Source: Colwellia sp. 12G3
GTDB taxonomy: Bacteria > Pseudomonadota > Gammaproteobacteria > Enterobacterales > Alteromonadaceae
Reading direction: 5' to 3'
Length of the DNA stretch: 64,000 nt
Assembly (NCBI RefSeq): GCF_002836775.1
Contig: NZ_PJAQ01000017.1
Span: 1 to 64,000 of the forward strand
Shown piece after piece: positions 44,258 through 54,151 of this stretch. Position 1 is the stretch's first letter. Each line of letters opens with the position of its first letter. The notes under the pieces were generated by a model that saw only the letters and a list, made by a program, of their open reading frames with translations, had not been told where the DNA came from and ran no database searches. Position numbers and translations under genes: made by a program.

Positions 44258-45457
44258 ATGAACAAATATTCAATCATTGCCTTACTTGCCTGGATGTTCT
44301 CTACTATGACTATTGCACAAGACACGACATTAAAAGTTGCGACCTTTAATGTCAGTATGGAGGCGCTAAACTACGTTGAGCATAAGCGTGGTGAGTCGCC
44401 CAACGTCTCAGGAAAAACACTTAGTCAGGCTTTAGCGAGTGATCATCAACAGATAAAAAACATTGCCGAGATAATTCAAAAGGTTAACCCTGATATTATT
44501 TTACTCAATGAATTTGATAATCAAAACAATGATAGTCAACAAGGTAAAAATCAAGCCTTAAAAACGTTTATTAACCACTATTTAAATAAGAGTCAAAATG
44601 GTCAACGTGCCATTGATTTTCCTTACTTTTACCAAGGTCCCGTTAATACCGGTGTAAACTCGGGTCTGGACATCGACGGTAACGGTAAAAAAGGGGTGTT
44701 ACCTGGCGATGGTTATGGTTTTGGTTATTTTCCGGGCCATTTTGGTATGGCGCTGTTATCAAAATATCCCATCAATGTTGAGAAAATTAGAAGCTTCCAA
44801 CACTTTAAATGGCATGACATGCCAAATGCTTTAAAGCCAAAAGATCCTGAAACAAATAAACCATGGTACAGCCAAGACGTTTGGCAAGAATTGAGACTTT
44901 CATCAAAGTCTCATTGGGACGTACCTGTAGAGGTTAATGGTAAAACACTCCATATACTAGCAAGCCATCCAACACCACCGGTGTTTGATGGTCCTGAAGA
45001 TAGAAACGGTAAACGTAACCATGATGAAATCCGTTTTTGGCACGATTATATATCGCCAGATAAAGCGAGCTATATCTATGATGACAAGGGCAATAAAGGT
45101 GGCATTAAAGCCAAACAAGCATTTGTTATTTTGGGTGATTTAAACGCTTCAACTGTCGATGGTGATGCCGTTAAAGCAGGGATATCTTCCTTAATCCATA
45201 ATAAACAAATTCAAGATGCTATGCCGCAAAGTCAAGGCGGAAAAACACATACACCAGACAATAGTAACGCTAAACATCACACGGCATTTTGGCGTATGAG
45301 AGCTGACTATGTATTACCTTCTGTTACAGGATTAACCCTTAATGATTCTGGAATATTTTGGCCCTCTGAAACCGACGACAGCTATCGATTAATAAAAGAT
45401 AGAAAGGCGTCATCGGATCACCGTTTGGTCTGGCTTGAATTAACAACAAAAAATTAA
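44258..45457 (+). CDS. Secreted endonuclease/exonuclease/phosphatase-family enzyme
   Basis: Exported EEP-fold hydrolase of 399 residues; substrate unknown. A signal peptide (MNKYSIIALLAWMFSTMTIAQ; shown MNKYSIIALLAWMF) is followed by LKVATFNVSMEAL (Asn), ILLNEFDNQ (catalytic Glu), LHILASHPTPP (His), AFVILGDLNAS (Asp-x-Asn) and SSDHRLVWLEL (Asp-His). A long insertion with DIDGNGKKGVLPGDGYGF suggests a calcium-binding loop. It is 27 bases after the RutR-like gene and 55 before the alkaline phosphatase, so the three are likely an operon. Some relatives have phytase-like or phosphodiesterase activity. Confidence 0.82.
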   Translation: MNKYSIIALLAWMFSTMTIAQDTTLKVATFNVSMEALNYVEHKRGESPNVSGKTLSQALASDHQQIKNIAEIIQKVNPDIILLNEFDNQNNDSQQGKNQALKTFINHYLNKSQNGQRAIDFPYFYQGPVNTGVNSGLDIDGNGKKGVLPGDGYGFGYFPGHFGMALLSKYPINVEKIRSFQHFKWHDMPNALKPKDPETNKPWYSQDVWQELRLSSKSHWDVPVEVNGKTLHILASHPTPPVFDGPEDRNGKRNHDEIRFWHDYISPDKASYIYDDKGNKGGIKAKQAFVILGDLNASTVDGDAVKAGISSLIHNKQIQDAMPQSQGGKTHTPDNSNAKHHTAFWRMRADYVLPSVTGLTLNDSGIFWPSETDDSYRLIKDRKASSDHRLVWLELTTKN

Positions 45458-45512
45458 TCATTTTTATATTTAAAAATTAACCACCAAGAATTAACCACAA
45501 AGAACCAATATC

Positions 45513-46949
45513 ATGAAAAAATTACTTTCTGCCGTTTTTGTCACTCTTGCATTGAGTGCTTGTACAACTCCTGAACATTCATCAAATACCTCTGTCGGCT
45601 CAAATTCACTGAACAGTCCTAAAAATATAATCATGATTGTTGGCGATGGTATGGGACCCGCTTATACCACGGCTTATCGTTATTTTAATGATGACCCGAC
45701 AACAGTTGAAATTGAGCAAAGTGTCTTTGATAAACATTATGTAGGTTCGAGTAGTACTTACCCAGCAAAAGTGTCTGGATACATCACAGATTCAGCTGCA
45801 GCTGCCACAGCACTAGCTACAGGGGTAAAAACTTATAATGATGCAATATCTGTTGATACTAATAAAAAGCCACTTTTGACTGTTTTAGAATGGGCCAAAC
45901 AACAAGGTAAAAAAACCGGTGTGGTTGTTACTTCTCAGATCAACCATGCAACCCCAGCTTCTTATCTTTCTCATAATGAAAACAGAAATAATTATAATGC
46001 TATTGCTGATAGTTATATCGATAATGGCATAAAAGCCGATGTTTATTTTGGTGGTGGCTGGAACTACTTTATCCGAGAAGACCGAAATTTAGTCAATGAA
46101 TTTAAAGCTGCTGGTTTTCAATATATAGATGATTATAACCAATTATCAACACTAGTTTTAAATAAACCCGTACTCGGTCTTTTTGGCGATAAAGGTTTAC
46201 CTTGGGCCTTAGACGATAAGGAAAAGCATCGTTTGTCGTTAATGACAAAGGCGGCCACAAAACAGCTTGAAAACCCCAATGGCTATTTTATGTTAGTTGA
46301 AGCCAGTCAAATTGATTGGGGTGGACATGGACGAGATATTGGCGCAGCAATGGCTGAAATGGATGATCTAGCAAAAACAATAGTGTTTCTAGAAGAGTAT
46401 GTCGCTAAAAACCCAGACACCTTAGTTATACTTACGGCAGACCACAGTACTGGTGGCCTCAGTATAGGAAGAAAAACAGCTAAATCTAACAAAGACATAC
46501 ACAGTAAATACTTATGGCAACCTGAGATATTAAGAACACTATCGATTTCTCCTGAAGAGTTTGCCAAGACCTTTGCTAACAACAACCTTACTCTGCAACA
46601 AGTCAATGAAACATTAAATTTTGAGGTGTCTTCTGATGATATGGCTTTGTTATTAGAGTCAAAACATGAAGGCATTAAAATATTTGAAATATACCAACAG
46701 TTATCAGAAGAACAAAGACAAACGAAAAAAAAATGGATACCTAAAGTTGAGGGACCTATTTTGATAGCAATTAAAAAAATTATAGACATAAAGACAAACA
46801 CTGGCTGGGGTTCAATTAGTCATTCAGGTACACATACCGCAGTAGATGTACCGGTATATGCCTTTGGTAAAGGTAGTGAGCAATTTAAGGGGCAAATAGA
46901 TAATACCGATATTGCCAAAAACATATTTACCTTATTGGGTAAAAAGTAG
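45513..46949 (+). CDS. Lipoprotein alkaline phosphatase
   Basis: Phosphomonoesterase of the alkaline phosphatase superfamily, releasing phosphate from nucleotides and other esters. The 478-residue protein has a lipobox at LALSACTTP (Cys17), MIVGDGMGPAY near 42-51 (metal Asp), ITDSAAAATALATG near 89-102 (catalytic Ser in DSAAAA), QIDWGGHGRDI near 266 (metal Asp and His), and LTADHSTGG near 308 (metal Asp-His), with HSGTHTAVDVPV late. It is close to PhoA-type family proteins of marine bacteria but is lipid-anchored. It follows the EEP enzyme and could complete nucleotide dephosphorylation outside the cytoplasm. Confidence 0.9.
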   Translation: MKKLLSAVFVTLALSACTTPEHSSNTSVGSNSLNSPKNIIMIVGDGMGPAYTTAYRYFNDDPTTVEIEQSVFDKHYVGSSSTYPAKVSGYITDSAAAATALATGVKTYNDAISVDTNKKPLLTVLEWAKQQGKKTGVVVTSQINHATPASYLSHNENRNNYNAIADSYIDNGIKADVYFGGGWNYFIREDRNLVNEFKAAGFQYIDDYNQLSTLVLNKPVLGLFGDKGLPWALDDKEKHRLSLMTKAATKQLENPNGYFMLVEASQIDWGGHGRDIGAAMAEMDDLAKTIVFLEEYVAKNPDTLVILTADHSTGGLSIGRKTAKSNKDIHSKYLWQPEILRTLSISPEEFAKTFANNNLTLQQVNETLNFEVSSDDMALLLESKHEGIKIFEIYQQLSEEQRQTKKKWIPKVEGPILIAIKKIIDIKTNTGWGSISHSGTHTAVDVPVYAFGKGSEQFKGQIDNTDIAKNIFTLLGKK

Positions 46950-46973
46950 GACATAAAAATAGGGTGTAAAAAA

Positions 46974-46999
46974 GCCGACAAGTGGCCACACGAGTCGGC
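46974..46999 (-). terminator. Terminator of the RND efflux operon, facing the alkaline phosphatase gene
   Basis: On the minus strand GCCGACTCGTG and CACTTGTCGGC are followed by TTTTTT, about 115 bases after the adaptor gene. On the plus strand it follows the phosphatase gene by 25 bases and may serve both. Nearly identical to the hairpin at 24896-24923. Confidence 0.85.
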
Positions 47000-47115
47000 T
47001 GAGCTTACATTAGTAAGCAAAACTAGTTAATACGTTTATAAATATTATCCCTCTAAAAATTTAGCTATTGTCCTAAGTATTAATTTACTTAGTATTTTAG
47101 CTCTTTATCCTGTGA

Positions 47116-48294
47116 TTAATTGACCTTGGCAATAACCTCTCCTTTTTTATCATCAATGAATCGGACTTTCTCACCACTTTGTAAGCGCTCACCACCTCGA
47201 ACGACCACACTATCATTTATCGATAAATCGCCCGTTACCGAAACCCAACGATTAACGCCCTGACCAATAAGTACAGAAACTTTTTGTGCTTGCTGATCAT
47301 CATCAATGGTTAACACATAAGTTTCATTTTCTCGTAACATCAATGCATCACGTGGTACTAATATGGCTTCTTTGGGGGCTTGTTTAGGTAAAGAAACAGT
47401 CACAGCACTCCCTGCTAACATCGCTATGCCATCAGCAGAAATCCTTACATCGAAAGTACGTGAAGCTTGATCGCCCGCCTGACTCCAAGTACGTACAGGT
47501 AGCTCAAGTAAGGTTTGATTCCACTTAACCATCACCTTACTGCCCTGTTTTAAAAAGGGTGCGATTGAAATAGGCGCGGCAATTTTAATATCAAGATTTT
47601 TAGTATCAATGAGTTGCACTAACGGGCGACCAATAGAGATCAGCTCACCAACATGAGCAAATCGTTGGCTGATGTTTCCAGAAAAAGGCGCTTTAATGGA
47701 CGTTTTCTCTAAAGCAAGTAAGGTTTGTTCAACTGCAATATTCAAAGTAACAACTTCGTTAACAGCAATGGTTAAGTCTTTATTAACACGTTCAAATTCA
47801 CTTAATGCTGAGTTGTTTTTTTCTCTTAATTTTAGAAAGCGTGCTTTTTGTCCAGTGAGGTAATCCACATCCGCTTGGTGTTGCTTCACTTGTGCTTGTT
47901 GACCCGTTAATTGCAACGTTAAATGACGGTCATCTATTTTCGCTAATAACTGTCCTTTTTCAACTTGGCTACCTACATCTTCAATCCACAGTAATTGACC
48001 TGTTTGTTCGGCTGAAATTGGCGAATTTTTTCTGCTAATAACATTAGCAGGTAGCCAAATACTTGGTTTTACCTGCTCTTTTTTAACGGCCTCAACACTA
48101 ACCAAGTGTGCCGGCTTTTCAGGTTTAGCCGCAGTCGCATTTTCACTAAAACTCAGTAAGCCAATAACTGAGATGAAAGAAAAAATGATTAGCGCAGAGC
48201 TGTAAAGTTCACTTTTATTTGACTTTTTCTTTACCTTTCTATTTGAAAAGGTAATTTTTGGTGGAGTAACATTTGTTAGCATTAAGTTATTCAT
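47116..48294 (-). CDS. RND efflux periplasmic adaptor (membrane fusion protein)
   Basis: Periplasmic adaptor joining an RND pump to an outer-membrane channel. I choose the ATG at 48294 (MNNLMLTNVTPPK), preceded by AAGGAAC, over the earlier ATG that overlaps the permease stop; 392 residues. A membrane segment (ALIIFSFISVIGLLSF) is followed by the lipoyl-like barrel sandwich (SAEQTGQLLWIEDVGSQVEKGQLLAKIDD), a coiled-coil hairpin (GQQAQVKQHQADVDYLTGQKARFLKLREKNNSALSEFERV; shown GQQAQVKQHQADVDYL), and beta-barrel regions with ISQRFAHVGELISIGRPLV. The second gene of a two-gene operon. Confidence 0.9.
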   Translation of the reverse strand: MNNLMLTNVTPPKITFSNRKVKKKSNKSELYSSALIIFSFISVIGLLSFSENATAAKPEKPAHLVSVEAVKKEQVKPSIWLPANVISRKNSPISAEQTGQLLWIEDVGSQVEKGQLLAKIDDRHLTLQLTGQQAQVKQHQADVDYLTGQKARFLKLREKNNSALSEFERVNKDLTIAVNEVVTLNIAVEQTLLALEKTSIKAPFSGNISQRFAHVGELISIGRPLVQLIDTKNLDIKIAAPISIAPFLKQGSKVMVKWNQTLLELPVRTWSQAGDQASRTFDVRISADGIAMLAGSAVTVSLPKQAPKEAILVPRDALMLRENETYVLTIDDDQQAQKVSVLIGQGVNRWVSVTGDLSINDSVVVRGGERLQSGEKVRFIDDKKGEVIAKVN

Positions 48295-48323
48295 GATTTG
48301 TTCCTTAATTTCTAGAATTGTCA

Positions 48324-51300
48324 TTACGCTTTAACGCGAGCGACTGGTAACTGTTGTACTGCATCTTGTTTACTACTATTTGGTAAAAAATCGTACTTAG
48401 ATAGCCTTAACAAACACGGCAGTAGCACTATGGTAAATAGGGTACTAAAGGCTAAGCCACCGACAATTACTGCCGCTAAACCGCGATAGATAACACTGCC
48501 CGCCCCAGGCATGAGTAATAACGGTAACATGCCAAAAAAGCTTGTTGCTGTACTCATAAAGATAGGACGTAAGCGTAAGCTTAAAGCCTGCTCAATGGCT
48601 TCTGAACGCGCAAGACCATCTTGTTGTCCTATTCGGGTTTGATGAACTAACAAAATCGCGTTATTAACCACTAAGCCCAGTAAAATAATAAAGCCAATCA
48701 TGGTCAGTAAATCAAGCGGCTGAAAAACACTCAGGTTAAGTAATTGCAAAGCTAATATCCCCCCAACCGTTGCTAATGGAATGGTAATAACGACCAATAA
48801 ACTGTCTTTAATTGATTTAAATAATGCCGCCATCAGTAGGAATAAAATCACTAAAGCAAAGGCAAAGTTTTCTGCCATCACTGTAATCGCTTTTTCTAGC
48901 TGATCGGCACTGCCACCATATTGAATATTGCCACCTGCAGGCATGATATCGCGTAGTTTTGGCTCCACCTCTGCCTTTAATACCGAGATAGTTTCTTCTA
49001 ATGACCAGCCTTTTGGAGGGTTAACATTCAAACTAATGGTACGCTGACCATCAATACGTGTTAATCGGCTCGGACCAACAGTACGCTGTATATTGACTAG
49101 GTTAGATAATTGTGTGACGTTACCATTACCGGTAACAACCGGAACATCACCTAAGTTATCGGGATCATCCCAACCATCAGCACGCAAAATCATATTCAAG
49201 CGCTTGCTACCGTTAAAATACTCACCAACATACAGCCCATCACCTAACGTTCTAACGACACGACCCACATCGCGACGATTCCAACCTTGCTCTAAAATAC
49301 TACGGTCATTAGGGCTTAAATTAATTTCAGGCTCTGACATCGCAAGACCAGGGTTAGCATTTACGTTAGCCCCTTCAATGGCTTCTTTTATCCAATCCAT
49401 GCCTTGACGTGCCACTTCTTGCAAAGCTTGGGTGTCTTTAGATTGCAAATGCACTTGTACGCTTCTACCACCACCGAAACCACCGAACAAATTACCTTGT
49501 CTGGCAAATACCTGGGTATCGGGTAGATCTATCAATATTTCATTACGAACGATTTCAAGTAGTTCATCAACTCGGTCTTGATCTTTAACTCGCACGCCCA
49601 AGCTACCGCCAAACGAGCCACCAAAAATATAATAGTTTTTCAATGCTGGCTCTTTAGTGCCGTCCATATAAGGTTTCAATCGTTCGACAATAGGTTGAAT
49701 AACTTCTTTTTCAATGGTTTTAACGTTTGCACCGGGAGGAAACTGTAAATTTGCGTCTATTGCATCGCGTTTTACCGGAGGTAAATAGTCAAGCTTTGGC
49801 ATGGCAATAATCGTGATGACAACCGGTAATATTAAAAGCGTGGTCGCAAGTGATAATCGCTTAGTACGACTACCGGTAATTTTCATCACAAAGTGGGTAA
49901 TTCTCTGCCAAAGTTTTTTATTGGGATCGTTTACCTCTTGCTGTTTTAGAAAGTATTTTGATAAAACAGGTAACAACACCACAGCAACGATAAGTGATAC
50001 AGAGACCGCAATAGCGATAGTTAACGCTAAATCACCAAAGAGTTGTCCTTCGATATCCTTTAAGAAAAATACTGGCAGGAATATAGCAACAGTTGTTGCT
50101 GTTGAGGCAAGTAAAGCACCCCATACCTGCTCTGCCCCTTGCTCAGCGCTATCATGTTCATTTAGCCCTTTATCGCGCATACGTAAAATATTTTCTAACA
50201 CCACAATGGCTGCATCAAGCACCATGCCCACGGCAAAAGCTAAACCGGCTAATGAGATAACATTAAGTGAACGACCGGTGATCTCTAAGACAATAAACGT
50301 ACTTAACAAGCTCACCGGAATGGCCGTTGCAATGATCAACGTAGCGCGTACTCGGCGAATAAAGAACCATAAAACCGATAACGACAAAATAATTCCAGCA
50401 AATAAATTACTAGTGACAAGGTTAATAGCACGATAAATAAATACTGATGCATCAAAAGACTGCACCATGACTAATTTCTTCTCCGCCAATAGCTCTGTAT
50501 TAAGTAAATCTACTTCAGTCTTTACCCTATTTAACGTTTCTAAAACATTAGCGCCATTGGCTCTATTAATGCGCATTGAAAAAGCAGGGTTACCATTTTG
50601 AACAGCTAGGCCTTGTCTATCGTTGCGGCGCACTTCAACAGTGGCAATATCACTTAAGCGAATATTGCGACCACCGCGAGATTCAAGCATTAGCTGTGAT
50701 AACTCATCAACACTATACTTACCGCTATAACGCAAAGTATATTGACGTCTGCCAACATCAACAAAGCCGCCAGAGATATCGTCACTGCCCGAAACTAAGG
50801 AGATTAATCTCGGTATTTCAATACCATATTCAGCCGCTTTAATGGGATCATAGCGAATTTGTAACTCTTCTCGGTTTTGCTCAGAAAACGTTTCGACACT
50901 CGCAACGCCTTCAATAGCTTCAAGGCGCGGTCTGATAACATCATTGGTAAAATCGATATATTGGCTAATATCTTGGCCGTTACCGGGTAGTGCTTGTAGA
51001 AAGAAAAAAGTCAGTGCTGGAGTATTACCTCGCCCCCCACCTAACATGACTCGTGGCGGTCTTGCATCTTGTGGTAAATTAGCGACACGTGTCATGCGGC
51101 TAATCACTTCAATTAACGTTTGATCCATATTAGTGCCAACACCAAAAGACAAATTAATATAAGCGCCGCCTCTATTAGCAAACGCATTCATCGACTCTAA
51201 CCCCGGAATCCCACGCAGAACTTGCTCTTGTGGTTCAACAATCTCAGATTCAATCTCTTTAGGTGATGCCGCTCGCCAAGTCGTTTGTATTCCAATTTGC

Positions 51301-51428
51301 GGGCGTTCAATATCCGGAAACAACTGTACTGGTAATTTAAATAAACTGAGCATGCCGACAAGTAGAGTTAAGGCAACAACGACAGCAACGGCTGCTGGAC
51401 TAGTTAAAGCGCTCTTGGTGAGTTTCAT
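48324..51428 (-). CDS. RND-family efflux permease
   Basis: Proton-driven inner-membrane pump of the AcrB/hydrophobe-amphiphile efflux type, exporting unknown compounds. The 1034-residue protein has 12 membrane segments and the class's features: FPDIERPQIGIQTTW near the start, GLAFAVGMVLDAAIVVLENI near 395 (proton-relay Asp), and VNNAILLVHQTR near 930 (shown: GLVVNNAILLV). Large periplasmic loops are normal. First gene of the operon with the adaptor; the adaptor has its own ribosome-binding site. No outer-membrane component is adjacent; an external TolC is expected. Divergent from pldA. Confidence 0.93.
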   Translation of the reverse strand: MKLTKSALTSPAAVAVVVALTLLVGMLSLFKLPVQLFPDIERPQIGIQTTWRAASPKEIESEIVEPQEQVLRGIPGLESMNAFANRGGAYINLSFGVGTNMDQTLIEVISRMTRVANLPQDARPPRVMLGGGRGNTPALTFFFLQALPGNGQDISQYIDFTNDVIRPRLEAIEGVASVETFSEQNREELQIRYDPIKAAEYGIEIPRLISLVSGSDDISGGFVDVGRRQYTLRYSGKYSVDELSQLMLESRGGRNIRLSDIATVEVRRNDRQGLAVQNGNPAFSMRINRANGANVLETLNRVKTEVDLLNTELLAEKKLVMVQSFDASVFIYRAINLVTSNLFAGIILSLSVLWFFIRRVRATLIIATAIPVSLLSTFIVLEITGRSLNVISLAGLAFAVGMVLDAAIVVLENILRMRDKGLNEHDSAEQGAEQVWGALLASTATTVAIFLPVFFLKDIEGQLFGDLALTIAIAVSVSLIVAVVLLPVLSKYFLKQQEVNDPNKKLWQRITHFVMKITGSRTKRLSLATTLLILPVVITIIAMPKLDYLPPVKRDAIDANLQFPPGANVKTIEKEVIQPIVERLKPYMDGTKEPALKNYYIFGGSFGGSLGVRVKDQDRVDELLEIVRNEILIDLPDTQVFARQGNLFGGFGGGRSVQVHLQSKDTQALQEVARQGMDWIKEAIEGANVNANPGLAMSEPEINLSPNDRSILEQGWNRRDVGRVVRTLGDGLYVGEYFNGSKRLNMILRADGWDDPDNLGDVPVVTGNGNVTQLSNLVNIQRTVGPSRLTRIDGQRTISLNVNPPKGWSLEETISVLKAEVEPKLRDIMPAGGNIQYGGSADQLEKAITVMAENFAFALVILFLLMAALFKSIKDSLLVVITIPLATVGGILALQLLNLSVFQPLDLLTMIGFIILLGLVVNNAILLVHQTRIGQQDGLARSEAIEQALSLRLRPIFMSTATSFFGMLPLLLMPGAGSVIYRGLAAVIVGGLAFSTLFTIVLLPCLLRLSKYDFLPNSSKQDAVQQLPVARVKA

Positions 51429-51716
51429 TGTGATTCCAATGGTGGGTTACATTATTTAACAATTAAGATACAAGCCCTCGATAATAAAGATAGCGAACTT
51501 GCGGTTAATCGAGACAAAAACAAGACCAACGACCAAAGGGAAATGCTTTGAAATGCGCAGACATAATTAGACATATGTTAGCAATGGATTTACATACTTT
51601 TTATAAAAAACGTACCAGATAATTTTAGTTAAATAACACGCTATATTTGTCACTATAGTTCTATAACGCTATGCGTTATAATCGCCAAAAACTTTAGCGA
51701 TAAAAACAGAATAACC

Positions 51717-52775
51717 ATGACTAAAACATTTCCTAAAGGGCTCTTTTCCTTTTTACTTTTCCTGTATTTTTCCTCGCAAGTAAGCGCAAATGACACTGAA
51801 ATAACAGTGAATCCTTCACAGCATGCTATTTTTGAACAATGTTTATTCAAAGCAATCAAAAGCGCAGATAAACAAACAACCCTAGCGCAAATAGAAACAG
51901 CTTGTGAAAACAATATTGCCAGAGAAATTTTAAACAACAATAGTGGTCAAAGTATTGAGTTAGGTGCCATGGCGAATCGAATGATTAGAGAAAAAAGAAC
52001 TGCCGCCGACCCTTATGTGCTTACGCCACACAAAATGAATTACATTTTACCTTTTTCCATCGTTGATGATATCAATCGTGCTGCCTATCAAGGATTTTCT
52101 ACTTGGGCTGAGGATTTAAAAGATGCAGAGGCAAAGTTTCAAGTTAGCTTAAAGATTCCGCTACTAACAGGGCATTGGTTGAATGAAGGTGACCAATTAT
52201 TTTTTGGTTTTACCTTGAAGTCATGGTGGCAGATTTACGCAGATGAGATTTCAAAACCTTTTAGAGAAACCAACTATCAGCCTGAATTCTTTTATTTTAC
52301 GCCAATAAATTACCACCCTTGGGGCGGTAATTCAGCCTTCGTAGTAGGATTCGAACATCAATCAAATGGCCAATCACAACTACTATCAAGAGGCTGGAAC
52401 CGTGTTTATGTAAACTACCTTTATGAAAAGCGAAATTTTGCCTTTTCATTACGTCCTTGGTATCGCGTTCCTGAAGGTGAGAAGTCTTCCCCGACAAGTG
52501 GTCAAGGTGATGACAATCCCGATATTTTAGATTATATGGGTCACTTTGAATTAGCCATGGCGTACAAACACAGTACCGATTTTGAACTTTCATTTAAGGG
52601 ACGTGATAATTTTTCCACCCACAAAGGCTTTGTTGAGTTTGGTATAACCTTTCCTTTATGGGGAAAGCTAAAAGGCTACGCACAAGTTAGCAGTGGTTAT
52701 GGCGAAAGTTTAATAGACTACAACGTTAACCAGAAACGTTTTGGTATTGGTATCGCGCTAACGAACTTACTCTAA
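51717..52775 (+). CDS. pldA: Outer-membrane phospholipase A1
   Basis: Hydrolyses phospholipids in the outer leaflet after envelope damage. The 352-residue precursor has a signal peptide (FLLFLYFSSQVSA) and an OMPLA barrel: FEHQSNGQSQLLSRGWNRVY carries the catalytic His and Ser with the nearby Asn, and DDNPDILDYMGHFEL matches the calcium-binding and dimer region (E. coli DDNPDITKYMGYYQL). Residues 25-100 form an unusually long linker before the barrel. A hairpin follows (52796-52843). Confidence 0.93.
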   Translation: MTKTFPKGLFSFLLFLYFSSQVSANDTEITVNPSQHAIFEQCLFKAIKSADKQTTLAQIETACENNIAREILNNNSGQSIELGAMANRMIREKRTAADPYVLTPHKMNYILPFSIVDDINRAAYQGFSTWAEDLKDAEAKFQVSLKIPLLTGHWLNEGDQLFFGFTLKSWWQIYADEISKPFRETNYQPEFFYFTPINYHPWGGNSAFVVGFEHQSNGQSQLLSRGWNRVYVNYLYEKRNFAFSLRPWYRVPEGEKSSPTSGQGDDNPDILDYMGHFELAMAYKHSTDFELSFKGRDNFSTHKGFVEFGITFPLWGKLKGYAQVSSGYGESLIDYNVNQKRFGIGIALTNLL

Positions 52776-52795
52776 GATAGCAAAGCCAACATCAT

Positions 52796-52843
52796 ATATG
52801 CCCGTTACCCATTGAATGATTATTTGATTGGTAAAGGGCATAA
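52796..52843 (+). terminator. Hairpin after pldA
   Basis: TATGCCCGTTACC and GGTAAAGGGCATA pair with a mismatch, enclosing an A/T-rich loop. There is no T-run after it; a terminator is likely because it directly follows pldA. Confidence 0.55.
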
Positions 52844-53059
52844 AGACCGTCAATAAAACACAACAAATATACTGTTATAGACATAGTAAAGCTATGCTAT
52901 ATACATAGGCCTCTAATTTGATTTTTTCATCTTAGAATTGTAGAGTAACAATTACTTTACCATTGTCAGCTATCGAGATTTTGTAATTATTAACATACAC
53001 CGTTGTACGATGGTTAATGTCTAAGTTTCACCAACGTTATAAACTTGAGAGGACGAAGC

Positions 53060-54025
53060 ATGTTTTTTTGGAAGTCTCAAACTAAACAACTACTTTTTCT
53101 AACAAAGTCGGTAACCTTATACTTCTATTTGTTAACTTCCAGCTACGCTAATGCAACGACTTATGATGAATTAGTCAAAATTGAACGTATTTGTGAAAGT
53201 TCATCTAATCAATGTTTATTAGTACTCGATGATGCGCTAGCGTCTTCAACATCAAAAAGCAGACAATGGTACCGTATTAAACTTCTTCAATTAGATGCAT
53301 TATTTACCCTGCAACACTTTGAAAAGCTTTCCTCAGAAATCGAGACTTTACTTAGCTATAGCGCCTTGCCGATGAATTTTTCAGTGTACGTTTATATTTA
53401 TCATGCAAAACTAAGTTACTCAAACAAAGATATAAAGCCTGCAAAATATTACCTAGATAAAGCCTTAAATTTACTAACACAAATTAATGATAAATATCCC
53501 GATCCCATCAGGTTAATTGAAGTCGCCAATCTGCAAATAGCGATGAAAGAGCATGAAAAAGCAAAAATAACCTTATTACAATTGGAGCAAAAATTTAAAG
53601 ATAGATATCACCCTGTTTTCAAACGTGAACTTTATGCTAATTTAGGACATATCGCTTCCTTTCAAGACGATAAACTACTGCATATAGAATATCGAATAAG
53701 CTCATTAAAGTGGGCTAAGGCTGCCAAGAACCAACAACAAATTGGCATTGCTTATAATAATCTTGCTTTTGCCTATCTAAAAGCGGGGGAATATGAAAAT
53801 GCTGAGACAAACTATACTCAAGCCATTAATATTGCCCAAGAAGAGCAAGATATTATTAATGGCTCTATTAGCCAGATAAGATTAATCAAAGTAATATTTC
53901 TTCAAGGGAAAGTAGACAACGCATTGATTCTTTTCAATGAATTACCAACTAATATTGGGGGAGACAAGGAATCTGCGTATTATAATAAACTCTACAGTGC
54001 TTTAAAGTTAACGCTAAAACAGTAA
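53060..54025 (+). CDS. Secreted or membrane-anchored tetratricopeptide-repeat protein
   Basis: Unknown function. The ATG at 53060 (MFFWKSQTKQLLFLTKSV), preceded by GAGGACGAAG, gives 321 residues with one N-terminal hydrophobic segment (LLFLTKSVTLYFYLLTSSYA) that may be a signal peptide. The rest contains helical repeats with TPR character, clearest at IGIAYNNLAFAYLKAGEYENAETNYTQAINIA (shown: AYNNLAFAYLKAGEYENAE), and Cys32 and Cys39-like residues in ERICESSSNQCLLV. Resembles the sensory or N-terminal part of TPR-GGDEF proteins, but no enzymatic domain follows. It is alone between pldA and a convergent adenine deaminase. Confidence 0.7.
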   Translation: MFFWKSQTKQLLFLTKSVTLYFYLLTSSYANATTYDELVKIERICESSSNQCLLVLDDALASSTSKSRQWYRIKLLQLDALFTLQHFEKLSSEIETLLSYSALPMNFSVYVYIYHAKLSYSNKDIKPAKYYLDKALNLLTQINDKYPDPIRLIEVANLQIAMKEHEKAKITLLQLEQKFKDRYHPVFKRELYANLGHIASFQDDKLLHIEYRISSLKWAKAAKNQQQIGIAYNNLAFAYLKAGEYENAETNYTQAINIAQEEQDIINGSISQIRLIKVIFLQGKVDNALILFNELPTNIGGDKESAYYNKLYSALKLTLKQ

Positions 54026-54151
54026 CTTATTAGCAAGATTTTTTATGACTCTGTCCTTCCCCACCTCCTCCAAGTATCAGGATTCTTATCTTCTATTTAT
54101 TTTATATATCAGCTATCAGTGTTAAGCCACGAAAGTCATTTAACAACAAGA

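Noticed and set aside
46307..46801. 164-codon minus-strand frame
   Set aside because: Antisense to the alkaline phosphatase, whose catalytic motifs fall in the same stretch on the plus strand.
49801..50436. 211-codon plus-strand frame
   Set aside because: Antisense to the RND permease gene; Ser/Thr/Lys-rich composition typical of a shadow frame and no family features.
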